In this document: positions 27,703 through 36,256 of the stretch, piece after piece
Numbering within the stretch: the stretch's first letter is position 1
How the letters are laid out: every line of letters starts with the position of its first letter
Program-made: the position numbers and the translations under genes
Assembly (NCBI GenBank): GCA_036501025.1
Contig: DASYBB010000140.1
Location: 1-64,000, forward strand
Source of the DNA: DASUBV01 sp036501025
Lineage (GTDB): Bacteria > Actinomycetota > Actinomycetes > Streptosporangiales > Streptosporangiaceae
Direction of reading: 5' to 3'
Length of the DNA stretch: 64,000 nucleotides
Notes under the pieces: model-generated
Database searches by the model: none
What the model was told of the DNA's origin: nothing
The model's input: only the letters and a program-made list of their open reading frames with translations

Positions 27703-27713
27703 ATGAGAAGGGT

Positions 27714-27734
27714 ACGGCCGGGCTGACCGGCCGT
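27714..27734. promoter_or_regulatory. Perfect 8-bp palindrome just upstream of the mutase
   Basis: ACGGCCGG (27714-27721), loop GCTGA, CCGGCCGT (27727-27734), 12 bases before the mutase ATG and 32 bases after the gntR stop. A TACCCT box follows on the minus strand. It could be an operator for the mutase promoter or an attenuating hairpin between the two genes. Confidence 0.5.
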
Positions 27735-27766
27735 CCGATGTGAAGTGGGCCACGCCGCCGGGCGCG

Positions 27767-28105
27767 TCACGGCGCGTCGGGGCCGGGGCTTTCGGCGGAT
27801 TCGGCGCTTTCAGCCGATTCGGGGCTTTTGGCGTCCGGGCGGGCCCGGACGTAGTTGCCCTCGCCGTGCCGGGTCCGGACCAGCCCGCGGTCCCGGAGCA
27901 CCTCGACGGCGTGCCGGATCGTCCCGTAGCTGACGCCGAACTCGCCCATCAGGACCCGCTCGGGCTGCAGCCGCATGCCGGGCGGCAGTTCGCCGGACTT
28001 GATGTCGGCCTCGATGGCGTCTGCCACCCGCTCGTATTTCGGCCCGTCGTCCTCGCCGCCGAGCCGGTGCCCGTCAGGCGCCGCGTATCTGCTCACCCCT
28101 GCCAC
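27767..28105 (-). CDS. Short GntR-family transcriptional regulator
   Basis: 112 aa. A GntR winged helix-turn-helix (about 20-92: YERVADAIEADIKSGELPPGMRL, GVSYGTIRHAVEVLRDRGLV) without any effector domain; the C-terminus is a 20-residue Glu/Ser/Pro tail with ESA repeats. It is encoded immediately upstream of the mutase on the same strand, so it probably controls that operon, and a 28-bp palindrome 35 bases before its start is a good autoregulatory operator. How it senses a ligand with no effector domain is unclear. GTG start at 28105; GTG at codon 5 also possible. Confidence 0.87.
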   Translation of the reverse strand: MAGVSRYAAPDGHRLGGEDDGPKYERVADAIEADIKSGELPPGMRLQPERVLMGEFGVSYGTIRHAVEVLRDRGLVRTRHGEGNYVRARPDAKSPESAESAESAESPGPDAP

Positions 28106-28139
28106 GTTGCCAGGCGCTGAGCTGCACTAACGTCTCAGG

Positions 28140-28167
28140 TAGCTCCAATAGAGCTCTAGGGGAGCTA
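28140..28167. promoter_or_regulatory. 28-bp palindromic operator candidate for the GntR regulator
   Basis: TAGCTCC (28140-28146) and GGAGCTA (28161-28167) flank a perfect inner palindrome TAGAGCTCTA (28149-28158); all share one centre, so 24 of 28 positions are symmetric. It lies 35 bases upstream of the gntR start in the region between gntR and the divergent carboxypeptidase. No gene covers it. Confidence 0.7.
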
Positions 28168-28350
28168 TATAGATGTCCATGGGGACACTCTTGACCATCG
28201 CCAGGGCGTGGGCAGCATTCCGAACGGAGACAGTCACTGCGGGTGATGCCAGGTCACAAGCCGGCTGCACATTCTCCTGCATCCGCTGCCGCCGACCGGC
28301 TCCCGTGCCTAATCTCTGATGAAGTCAGCGCGAGAGGGTGCCGAACGACG

Positions 28351-29625
28351 ATGAGAGCTGCTCGTGGCCGCGCGGCCGCCGTGGCCGGGGCCGTGGCCGT
28401 GCTGGCGCTGACGACGGCGCCGGCCGCCCTGGCGGTATCCCCCGCGCCGTCCCCGTCCGCAGCGGCGCGGGCGGGCTCCGCGGGGGCGTCCTCCTCGAGG
28501 GCGTCCTCGGGCTCCGGCGCGACCCTCGGGCCAGCCGAGTCCCTGGGCACGGCCAGCGCGGCGGCCCGGCTCGACATCGGCGGAACGCGGCTGGCCGGCC
28601 GCGGCGTGGTGGTGAACTACCCGGCCGCCGGCGCCCCGAAGCTGCCCGCCGTGCCCGCCTCGGCCTACGTCATCGCGGACGCCGGCACCGGGCAGGTCCT
28701 GGCGGCCAAGGACCCGCACGGCGAGTTCGCCCCGGCCAGCACGCTCAAGGTACTGACCGCGATCACGCTGCTCCCCCGGCTGAGCCCGGACGCCATGGTG
28801 ACCGTGTCCAAGCTCGCGGCCTCCCAGGAGCCCAACATCGCCGGCCTCATCGCCGGGCACCAGTACCAGGTCTCGGCCCTGTTCAAGGCGCTGCTGCTGA
28901 TCTCCGCCAACGACGCGGCCGTGGCCCTGACCGAGGCGACCGGCTCGTTCGCCACCGGCATGAACCTGATCAACGCCGAGGCCCAGCACCTGCAGGCCTA
29001 CGACGTCGTGGCCAAGATGCCCAACGGGCTGCCCGCGCCCGGCCAGGTCGTCTCGGCCTACGACGAGGCCCTGATCGCGCGGCAGGCCCTGGCCAGCCCG
29101 GCGTTCATGGGCTACGACTCGACGCTGTCGGCCCCGTTCCAGGTCAAGCCGGGCAAGTCGGAGACCCTGCTCAACCAGAACACGCTGCTGACCCACTACA
29201 AGGGCGGCATCGGCGGCAAGATCGGCTGGACCCAGGCCTCGGGGGCCACCTACATCGGCATGGCCCGCCGGAACGGCGTCACCCTGATCGTGACCGTCCT
29301 GCACTGCACCGCCCTGCAGGAGATCACCGCCGGCGAGAAGCTGCTGAACTGGGGCTTCGCCGAAGACGGCCACGTCGCCCCGGTCGGCACCCTGGTCAGC
29401 CCGCTGCCCACCGCCGCCGCCCTGCACAAGGCCGCCGTGGCCCGCGCCCGGGCCGCCGCCCGGGTCAAGGCGGCCCAGCTCTCCAGCCAGGCCGAGGCCC
29501 GCTCCGGCAAGACCGACGCGGGCCTGGCCATCGGCGGCGGCATCGCCGTCGTGTCGGCCATCGCCCTGACCACCCTGGCCCGGGCCCGCCGCCGCGCCGC
29601 CCGCACGGTCTTCCCCGACCGGTAA
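28351..29625 (+). CDS. D-alanyl-D-alanine carboxypeptidase (S11 family)
   Basis: 424 aa. N-terminal signal peptide (MRAARGRAAAV..., cleavage near AALA-V), a low-complexity Ser/Ala segment, then the penicillin-binding catalytic domain: FAPASTLKVLTAIT (SxxK), LISANDAAVAL (SxN) and GGKIGWTQASG in place of KTG. A C-terminal membrane helix with an Arg-rich cytoplasmic end anchors it. It trims the terminal D-Ala of peptidoglycan stem peptides. The KIG triad is a deviation seen in parts of this family. The ATG at 28351 is chosen because the signal peptide begins there. Confidence 0.9.
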   Translation: MRAARGRAAAVAGAVAVLALTTAPAALAVSPAPSPSAAARAGSAGASSSRASSGSGATLGPAESLGTASAAARLDIGGTRLAGRGVVVNYPAAGAPKLPAVPASAYVIADAGTGQVLAAKDPHGEFAPASTLKVLTAITLLPRLSPDAMVTVSKLAASQEPNIAGLIAGHQYQVSALFKALLLISANDAAVALTEATGSFATGMNLINAEAQHLQAYDVVAKMPNGLPAPGQVVSAYDEALIARQALASPAFMGYDSTLSAPFQVKPGKSETLLNQNTLLTHYKGGIGGKIGWTQASGATYIGMARRNGVTLIVTVLHCTALQEITAGEKLLNWGFAEDGHVAPVGTLVSPLPTAAALHKAAVARARAAARVKAAQLSSQAEARSGKTDAGLAIGGGIAVVSAIALTTLARARRRAARTVFPDR

Positions 29626-29768
29626 GGCCGGCGCCGACGGCCGGCGCGCCCCGACCGTGTGCGCAGGCGCCCGGACGCCCGGCCTGACACCACCAGCCTC
29701 ACCAAGCTCAGGCACCCGTCCCATACGGGCGCCCGGGCTCGGCGAAGGGGGCCGGGCCCCTGGAACTT

Positions 29769-29820
29769 GATCATGGGAAGATCACTCACATCATAGGGTG
29801 AGCGATCTTCCCACGATCAT
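29769..29820. terminator. Long imperfect hairpin between convergent genes
   Basis: GATCATGGGAAGATC-A-CTCAC (29769-29789) pairs with GTGAG-C-GATCTTCCC-AC-GATCAT (29798-29820) around an 8-base loop. The position between the convergent carboxypeptidase and trpS genes suits a bidirectional terminator; the GATCATG outer arms recall the palindrome at 1301-1352. Confidence 0.6.
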
Positions 29821-29905
29821 GATGCTCCGCGGGGACCCGCGAACACGCGAGACTGGTGGTGCTGGATGGGACCATGACGCCCGCCGGGTGTCCGCCACGG
29901 CGGGA

Positions 29906-30910
29906 TCAGCGGGGCGTGAGGAAGCCGGTGCGGTCGCGGACGGTGGCCATGGTGGCGCGGGCCAGGTGGCTCGCGCGGGCGGCGCAGGCGGCCAGCATGG
30001 CGTCGAGCTCGGTCTCGTTGGCCATGAGCTTCTCGGTGCGCTCCCGGATGGGGGCCAGGGCACCGACGACGACCTCGGCCAGGTCCTTCTTGAACGTCCC
30101 GTAGCCCGCGCCGGCGTAGCGCTGCTCCAGGTCCGGCACGGTGGCGCCGGTCAGCGCCGCGTAGATCCGGAGCAGGTTGGTCACGCCCGGCTTGGCCTCC
30201 TCGTCGGCCCGGACCTCGCCGTCGGTGTCGGTGACGGCCCGCATGATCTTGCGGCGGACGGCGGCCGGGTCGTCCAGGACGTCGATGATGCCCTGCGGCC
30301 CGGACGCGGACTTGCTCATCTTGGCCGACGGGTCCTGCAGGTCGGCGATCCGGGCCACGGCGGGCAGGATGTAGGGCTCGGGGACGACGAAGGTGTCGCC
30401 GAAGCGGTGGTTGAAGCGCTGGGCCAGGACCCGGGTCAGCTCCAGGTGCTGGCGCTGGTCCTCGCCCACCGGGACCTGGTCGGTGGCATAGAGCAGGATG
30501 TCGGCGGCCTGCAGGACCGGGTAGGTGAACAGCCCGACGCTGGCCGAGTCGCCGGCGCCCTTGGCCGACTTGTCCTTGAACTGGATCATCCGGGAGGCCT
30601 CGCCGAAGCCGGTGATGCAGGACAGCACCCAGGCCAGCTCCGCGTGCTCGGGCACGTGGCTCTGCACGAAGACGATCGAGCGCTCCGGGTCCAGGCCCGC
30701 CGCGAACAGCTGCGCGGCCGCGAGCCGCGTCCGCCGCCGCAGGTCGGCGGGCTGCTGGGGCACGGTGATGGCGTGCAGGTCAACGACGCAGTAGACGGCG
30801 TCGTGGGTGTCCTGCAGGGTCACCCACTGGCGCACCGCGCCCAGGTAGTTGCCGATGTGGATCGAGTCGGCGGTGGGCTGGATGCCGGAGAAGACGCGCG
30901 GTCGGGACAT
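29906..30910 (-). CDS. trpS: Tryptophan--tRNA ligase
   Basis: 334 aa class I aminoacyl-tRNA synthetase that charges tRNA-Trp. HIGH motif variant in SIHIGNYLGA near the N-terminus (after FSGIQPTAD), KMSKS motif in SAKMSKSASGPQG, plus the usual VDLHAIT and YPVLQAADILLYATDQVPVGEDQ segments. Normal length for the bacterial form. ATG start at 30910. Single gene after glpD on the same strand. Confidence 0.97.
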   Translation of the reverse strand: MSRPRVFSGIQPTADSIHIGNYLGAVRQWVTLQDTHDAVYCVVDLHAITVPQQPADLRRRTRLAAAQLFAAGLDPERSIVFVQSHVPEHAELAWVLSCITGFGEASRMIQFKDKSAKGAGDSASVGLFTYPVLQAADILLYATDQVPVGEDQRQHLELTRVLAQRFNHRFGDTFVVPEPYILPAVARIADLQDPSAKMSKSASGPQGIIDVLDDPAAVRRKIMRAVTDTDGEVRADEEAKPGVTNLLRIYAALTGATVPDLEQRYAGAGYGTFKKDLAEVVVGALAPIRERTEKLMANETELDAMLAACAARASHLARATMATVRDRTGFLTPR

Positions 30911-30953
30911 GCGCGGAAGTCTAGTAGGCCCCCAGGTCAGCTCCCGTGGCTGA

Positions 30954-32735
30954 CTATCCCGCCGCCCGCCCGCCCGCGTCGCCGACCACGGCGTGGCCGC
31001 CGGCGCCGGAGTTGCCGACCACCGGGACGATGTCGGGGGCGCCGAGCCGGATGGCGTCGGCGTCGGTGTCGGTGACCGCGTCCTGGGACGCCTGCTCGGC
31101 CGCCACCCGGGCCCGGTAGTTCTCCAGCTCCCGGCTGACCTGGCGGGACCGCCAGTGCATGGGGCCGGCCATCAGCTCGGCCGCCTCGGTGGCGGCCGAC
31201 AGGCCGCGGTCCCAGCTCTCGATCGAGACGTGGGTGCGCCGGGCCAGGACGTCGTCGAGGTGGCGGGCCCCCTCGTGGGTGACGGCGTAGACCACCTCGG
31301 CCCGCAGGTAGTCGTCGGCGCCCGCCAGCGGCTTGCGCAGGCCGGGCTCGGCCGCGATCAGGTCGAGTACCTCGCTGGTCAGCGAGCCGTACCGGCGCAG
31401 CAGGTGCTCGATCCGGGCCACGTGCAGCCCCGAGGAACGGGCCAGCCCGTACCGCGAGTTCCACAGCGCGGCGTAGCCGTCCGCGCCGGCCAGCGGGATG
31501 ACGTCGGTGCAGGACGGGGCCACCCGGCCGTCCAGGCCGTGGGCCACCGCGTCGACGGCGTCGCGGGCCATCAGCCGGTAGGTCGTGTACTTGCCGCCCG
31601 CGATCATGACCAGGCCCGGCACCGGGTGGGCGACGGTGTGCTCGCGGGACAGCTTCGAGGTGGACTCCGACTCGCCCGCCAGCAGCGGCCGCAGGCCGGC
31701 GTAGACGCCCTCGACGTCGTCGCGGGTGAGCGGGACGGCCAGGATCTTGTTCAGCTGGCCCAGCACGTAGTCGATGTCGGTCCGGCTGGCCGCGGGATGG
31801 GCCTTGGACAGCGACCATTCCGTGTCGGTGGTGCCGATGATCCAGTGCCGGCCCCACGGGATCACGAACAGCACGCTGACCGGCGTGCGCAGGATGATCC
31901 CGGTGCTCGAGTGGATGCGGTCCCGCGGGACGACCAGGTGGATGCCCTTGGACGCGCGGACGTTGATCGTGCCCCGGCCGCCGACCATCTCCTGGATGTC
32001 GTCGGTCCAGACCCCGGTGGCGTTCACGACCTGCTGAGCGCGGATCTCCAGCTCGCTGCCCGACTCCAGGTCCACCGCGCGGACCCCGGTGACCCGCTCG
32101 CCCTCCCGCAGGAAGCCAGTGACCTGGGTCCGCGACGCCACGCTCGCCCCGTACCCGGCGGCGGTCCGGACCAGGGTGGTCACATACCGGGCGTCGTCGA
32201 CCTGGGCGTCCCAGTACACCAGGGCGCCGGTGAGCGCCGACTTGCGCAGCGCCGGGGCCAGCCGCAGCGCGGCGTGCCGGGTGAGCTGGCGGTGGCCGGG
32301 CAGGCCCCGGGCCTGGCCCATCGACACGCCCAGCAGGTCGTAGGCAGTGACCCCGGCCCCGATGTAGGCCCGCTCCCAGACGTGGTGGGTGAACGGCAAC
32401 AGGAACGAGACGGGGCGCACCAGGTGCGGGGCCAGCCGCTGCAGCAGCAGCGACCGCTCGGTGAGCGCCTCCCGGACCAGTCCCACGTTGAGCTGCTCCA
32501 GGTACCGCAGCCCGCCGTGGATGAGCTTGCTGGACCGCGACGAGGTGCCGGACCCGAAGTCCCGGGCCTCGACCAGGCCCACGGTCAGGCCGCGGGTCAC
32601 GGCGTCCAGCGCCACCCCGGCGCCGACGACGCCGCCGCCGACCACCAGCACGTGCTGCTCAGCGCTGGCCAGCCGCGCGAGCGCGGCGCTGCGCTGCCCC
32701 GGCCCGAGCTGGGTACTGCCCTGTGCCTTGGTCAC
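30954..32735 (-). CDS. glpD: Glycerol-3-phosphate dehydrogenase, aerobic
   Basis: 593 aa FAD enzyme that oxidises glycerol-3-phosphate to dihydroxyacetone phosphate and passes electrons to quinone at the membrane. FAD motif VLVVGGGVVGAGVALDAV, then SRSSKLIHGGLRYLEQ, INPWGRHWIIGTTDTEW-type segment (here FVIPWGRHWIIGTTDTEW), and IAGGKYTTYRLMARDAVD. The C-terminal regulatory domain is present and the tail is Ala/Gly/Asp-rich. GTG start at 32735. glpD2 has a comparable place near lpdA in mycobacteria, but here it lies beside guaB3. Confidence 0.95.
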   Translation of the reverse strand: MTKAQGSTQLGPGQRSAALARLASAEQHVLVVGGGVVGAGVALDAVTRGLTVGLVEARDFGSGTSSRSSKLIHGGLRYLEQLNVGLVREALTERSLLLQRLAPHLVRPVSFLLPFTHHVWERAYIGAGVTAYDLLGVSMGQARGLPGHRQLTRHAALRLAPALRKSALTGALVYWDAQVDDARYVTTLVRTAAGYGASVASRTQVTGFLREGERVTGVRAVDLESGSELEIRAQQVVNATGVWTDDIQEMVGGRGTINVRASKGIHLVVPRDRIHSSTGIILRTPVSVLFVIPWGRHWIIGTTDTEWSLSKAHPAASRTDIDYVLGQLNKILAVPLTRDDVEGVYAGLRPLLAGESESTSKLSREHTVAHPVPGLVMIAGGKYTTYRLMARDAVDAVAHGLDGRVAPSCTDVIPLAGADGYAALWNSRYGLARSSGLHVARIEHLLRRYGSLTSEVLDLIAAEPGLRKPLAGADDYLRAEVVYAVTHEGARHLDDVLARRTHVSIESWDRGLSAATEAAELMAGPMHWRSRQVSRELENYRARVAAEQASQDAVTDTDADAIRLGAPDIVPVVGNSGAGGHAVVGDAGGRAAG

Positions 32736-32772
32736 GTTCGCAGCCTAACCACGAGCAGGTGAACGACCGGTG

Positions 32773-33897
32773 CTAGCCACGCCCCGGGCTCGGGGCGACG
32801 ACGACCTCGACCCGCTGGAACTCCTTCAGGTCGGAGTAGCCGGACGTCGCCATGGTCCGCCGCAGCGCGCCCATCAGGTTCATCGACCCGTCGGCCATCG
32901 TGGACGGGCCGTGCAGGATCTGGTCGATGGTGCCGATGGTGCCGACCCGGACGCGGGCACCGCGGGGCAGGTCGGGATGGTGCGCCTCGCTGCCCCAGTG
33001 ATAGCCGCGGCCGGGGGCCTCGGCGGCGCGCGCGAACGGCGAGCCGACCATCACCGCGTCCGAGCCGAGGGCCAGGGCCTTGGCGATGTCGCCGCTGTGG
33101 GTCATGCCGCCGTCGGCGATGACGTGCACGTACCGGCCGCCCGACTCGTCGAGGTACTCGCGCCGGGCGGCGGCCACGTCGGCGATGGCCGTCCCCATGG
33201 GCACGGCCACGCCGAGGACCGCCGCGGTGGTGTGCCCGGAGCCGCCGCCGAAGCCGACCAGGACCCCGGCCGCGCCGGTGCGCATCAGGTGCAGGGCGGC
33301 GGTGTAGGTGGCGCAGCCGCCCACGATCACCGGCACGTCGAGCTCATAGATGAACTGCTTGAGGTTGAGCGGCTCGGCCTGGCCCGAGACGTGCTCGGCC
33401 GAGACGGTGGTGCCGCGGATCACGAAGATGTCGGCCCCGGCGTCCAGCACCGCCTTGTAGAAGCGGACCGTCCGCTGCGGGGACAGCCGGGCCGCGGTGG
33501 TGATCCCGGACGCCTTGATCTGCTCGATCCGGGTGCCGATCAGGTCTTCCTTGATGGGGGCGGCGTAGATCTCCTGCAGCCGCCGGGTCGCGGCCTCGGA
33601 CTCCAGCCCGGCGACCTCGGCCAGCAGCGGCTCCGGGTCGTCGTAGCGGGTCCACAGGCCCTCCAGGTCCAGCACGGCCAGCCCGCCCAGGGCGCCGACG
33701 CCGATCGCGGTGGCGGGCGAGACCACGCTGTCCATCGGCGCCACGACCAGCGGCAGGTCGAACCGGTAGGCGTCGATCTGCCAGGCGATCGAGACTTCCT
33801 CGGGGTGGCGGGTCCGCCGGGACGGGACGATGCCGATCTCGTCGAGCGCGTAGGCCCGGCGGCCGGTCTTGCCCCGGCCGATCTCCACTTGCGTCAT
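32773..33897 (-). CDS. guaB3: GuaB3 family IMP-dehydrogenase-related protein
   Basis: 374 aa TIM-barrel protein without CBS domains. It begins VEIGRGKTGRRAYALDEIGIVPSRRTR, the hallmark of GuaB3, and has VVAPMDSVVSPATAIGVG, HVIADGGMTHSGDIAKALALGSDAVMVG and an IMPDH-like glycine loop. The catalytic Cys region of GuaB (GxICTT) reads differently, VGFGGGSGHTTA, so classic IMPDH activity was long in doubt. In recent literature some GuaB3 proteins act as GMP reductase-like enzymes. The start is one base past the guaB stop: a tight pair. Confidence 0.93.
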   Translation of the reverse strand: MTQVEIGRGKTGRRAYALDEIGIVPSRRTRHPEEVSIAWQIDAYRFDLPLVVAPMDSVVSPATAIGVGALGGLAVLDLEGLWTRYDDPEPLLAEVAGLESEAATRRLQEIYAAPIKEDLIGTRIEQIKASGITTAARLSPQRTVRFYKAVLDAGADIFVIRGTTVSAEHVSGQAEPLNLKQFIYELDVPVIVGGCATYTAALHLMRTGAAGVLVGFGGGSGHTTAAVLGVAVPMGTAIADVAAARREYLDESGGRYVHVIADGGMTHSGDIAKALALGSDAVMVGSPFARAAEAPGRGYHWGSEAHHPDLPRGARVRVGTIGTIDQILHGPSTMADGSMNLMGALRRTMATSGYSDLKEFQRVEVVVAPSPGRG

Positions 33898-33898
33898 G

Positions 33899-35392
33899 TC
33901 AGGCCCGCCGTCCCATGTAATTCGGCGCCTCGCCGATCACCTGCACGTCGTGCGGGTGGCTCTCGGCCAGCCCGGCCGCGGTGACCTGGGTGAACCGCGC
34001 TTCCTTCAGGTCGGCGATGGTGGCCGCGCCGCAGTAGCCCATGGCCGCCCGCAGGCCGCCGGTGAGCTGGTAGGCGACGGCGGCGAGCGGCCCGCGGAAC
34101 GGGACCTGGGCCTCGACGCCCTCGGGCACCAGCTTGTCCTCGCGCAGCACGTCATCCTGGAAGTAGCGGTCCTTGGAGTAGGACCGGCCGCCGCGCTCGA
34201 CGTTGCGCATGGCCCCCAGGGAGCCCATGCCCCGGAACAACTTGAACTGCTTGCCGTTGATGAAGACCATGTCGCCCGGCCCCTCCTCGCAGCCGGCCAG
34301 CAGGCCGCCGAGCATCACGGTGTCGGCCCCGGCCGCGATCGCCTTGGCGATATCCCCGGAGTACTGCACGCCCCCGTCGCCGATGACCGGGACGCCGGCC
34401 GGGCGGGCCGCGAGCGAGGCCTCGTAGATGGCGGTGACCTGCGGCACGCCCACCCCGGCCACGACCCGGGTGGTGCAGATCGTGCCCGGCCCGACCCCGA
34501 CCTTGACCGCGTCGGCCCCGGCGTCGATCAGGGCCTGGGCGCCGGCCCTGGTGGCCACGTTCCCGCCGATCACGTCCACCTTGGCGTTGGCCTTGAGCTG
34601 AGCCACCATGTCCAGCACCGCCTGGGAGTGGCCGTGCGCGGTGTCGACGACCAGGAAGTCCACGCCCGCCTCGACCAGCGCCTGGGCGCGGGCCTTGGCG
34701 TCCTCGCCGACCCCCACGGCCGCGCCGGCCACCAGCCGGCCCTCGCCGTCCTTGGTCGCGCTCGGGAACTTCTCGCTCTTGGCGAAGTCCTTGACGGTGA
34801 TCAGCCCGCGCAGCCGCCCGGCCGCGTCGACCAGCGGCAGCTTCTCGACCTTGTGGCTGCCCAGCAGGGCCAGCGCCTCGGCCCGGCCCACCCCCACCGG
34901 CGCGGTCACCAGCGGCATGGGCGTCATCACCTGGGTGACCTGGCGCCGGTGGTCGGTCTCGAAGCGGATGTCCCGGTTCGTCACGATGCCGACCAGCGTG
35001 CCGTCGGCGGCCGTCACCGGGACGCCGGAGATCCGGAACCGGGCGCACAGCTCCTCGACGTCCGCGACGGTCGCCTCCGGCCCGCACGTCACCGGGTTGG
35101 TGATCATCCCGGCCTCGGACCGCTTGACCATGTCCACCTGCTGGGCCTGCTCCTCCACCGACATGTTCCGGTGCAGGACGCCGACGCCGCCCTGCCGGGC
35201 CATGGCGATGGCCATCCGCGACTCGGTCACGGTGTCCATGGCCGAGGAGACCAGCGGGATGCGCAGCGAGATGCGCCGGCTCAGCCGGGCCGTCGTGTCC
35301 GCCTCGGCGGGCAGGATGGCGGAATGGGCCGGGAGCAGCAGGACGTCGTCGTAGGTCAGGCCGGGCGGGCTGAACTTCAGGTCGTCACTCAT
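33899..35392 (-). CDS. guaB: Inosine-5'-monophosphate dehydrogenase
   Basis: 497 aa. It oxidises IMP to XMP, the committed step to GTP. Barrel start LTYDDVLLLPAHSAILP, two CBS domains (about 95-215), NVATRAGAQALIDAGADAVKVGVGPGTICTT with catalytic Cys, DGGVQYSGDIAKAIAAGADTVMLG, and a late YFQDD active-site flap segment. ATG at 35392 preferred over the GTG two codons upstream. Transcribed together with guaB3; the sigma-factor gene lies upstream on the same strand. Confidence 0.97.
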   Translation of the reverse strand: MSDDLKFSPPGLTYDDVLLLPAHSAILPAEADTTARLSRRISLRIPLVSSAMDTVTESRMAIAMARQGGVGVLHRNMSVEEQAQQVDMVKRSEAGMITNPVTCGPEATVADVEELCARFRISGVPVTAADGTLVGIVTNRDIRFETDHRRQVTQVMTPMPLVTAPVGVGRAEALALLGSHKVEKLPLVDAAGRLRGLITVKDFAKSEKFPSATKDGEGRLVAGAAVGVGEDAKARAQALVEAGVDFLVVDTAHGHSQAVLDMVAQLKANAKVDVIGGNVATRAGAQALIDAGADAVKVGVGPGTICTTRVVAGVGVPQVTAIYEASLAARPAGVPVIGDGGVQYSGDIAKAIAAGADTVMLGGLLAGCEEGPGDMVFINGKQFKLFRGMGSLGAMRNVERGGRSYSKDRYFQDDVLREDKLVPEGVEAQVPFRGPLAAVAYQLTGGLRAAMGYCGAATIADLKEARFTQVTAAGLAESHPHDVQVIGEAPNYMGRRA

Positions 35393-35457
35393 GATCACAT
35401 TCCGTAGGCCGAGTTCAGGGATGGGTTCATCCTAGTAACCGGGCCGGCCGGCCGGCG

Positions 35458-36054
35458 TCACGAGGCGAACGACTCCTCCCGGGCCAGGATCCGCAGCCGG
35501 GCCAGGGCCCGGTGCTGCGCGACCCGCACCGCGCCCGCCGACATGCCGAGCTCGTCGCCCGTCTCCTGCGCCGTGAGCCCGGCCAGGACCCGCAGCACCA
35601 GCAGCTCGCGCTGCTGGTCGGGGAGCCGGCGCAGCAGGGCGCGGACGCGCTCGGCCTCCAGGCAGGCCACCGCGGTCTCCTCCGGGCCGGGCCGGTCATC
35701 GGGCCCGTCCGGCAGGTCCTGCGTCGGGATGGCCAGCGTGGACGCGGTGCGCATGGCGTCGGCCACCTTGTGCGACGCGATGCCGAACACGAAGGACGCG
35801 AACGGCCGGCCGATGTCCCGGTAGCGGGGCAGGGCCGAGACGAGCGCTATGCATACTTCCTGAGCCACGTCATCGGCGGCCTGGTACTGCCCGGAAATGC
35901 GCCCGAGCCGCGCCCGGCAGTAGCGCAGCACCATAGGCCGGATATGCCCCAGCAGCGACTCCATTGCGGCCGGCTGGCCCCCCGCCGCCTGCGCGCTCAG
36001 GTCCCTGAGGCTGACCTTCGTGCCCCTCGTTCCCCCGTCTACCTGCGAAATCAC
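35458..36054 (-). CDS. RNA polymerase sigma factor, ShbA/SigD type
   Basis: 198 aa ECF-like sigma-70 factor. Region 2: MESLLGHIRPMVLRYCRARLG and AADDVAQEVCIALVSALPRY; region 4: LPDQQRELLVLRVLAGLTAQETGDELGMSAGAVRVAQHRAL. I start it at the GTG at 36054, with GGAGGGGGAG upstream; extending to 36153 would add an odd hydrophobic leader. Position between guaB and groEL is that of SigD in mycobacteria and ShbA in streptomycetes. No anti-sigma gene follows: only about 65 bases separate it from guaB, unlike rsdA next to mycobacterial sigD, so it may be unregulated by a partner, as ShbA is. Confidence 0.92.
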   Translation of the reverse strand: MISQVDGGTRGTKVSLRDLSAQAAGGQPAAMESLLGHIRPMVLRYCRARLGRISGQYQAADDVAQEVCIALVSALPRYRDIGRPFASFVFGIASHKVADAMRTASTLAIPTQDLPDGPDDRPGPEETAVACLEAERVRALLRRLPDQQRELLVLRVLAGLTAQETGDELGMSAGAVRVAQHRALARLRILAREESFAS

Positions 36055-36179
36055 GAGCTCCCCCTCCAGCAGTATCGCCTCGGTAAAGATCCCGTATGCG
36101 TCATGCCCGCCCCAGGCCACCGGCCAACCTGGAATGGGCAACGGAATGGTCACGGTCCGGCGCAGCCCCCAGAAATGCG

Positions 36180-36208
36180 AAAAGGCCCGGCATAGTGCCG
36201 GGCCTTTT
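36180..36208. terminator. Strong intrinsic terminator after groEL
   Basis: AAAAGGCCCGGC (36180-36191) and GCCGGGCCTTTT (36197-36208) form a perfect 12-bp stem with a 5-base loop, with A/T runs at both sides, so it can stop transcription in either direction. It lies about 50 bases past the groEL stop and upstream of the sigma-factor gene, so it separates the two transcripts. Confidence 0.9.
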
Positions 36209-36256
36209 CGGGCAAACCGTTGTGCAAATTACGGTGCAATAGCCGCCGTACCGAAC

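Noticed and set aside
28351..29625. KIG instead of KTG in the D,D-carboxypeptidase as a sign of inactivity
   Set aside because: Variation at the middle position of this triad is known in the S11 family, and SxxK and SxN are intact.
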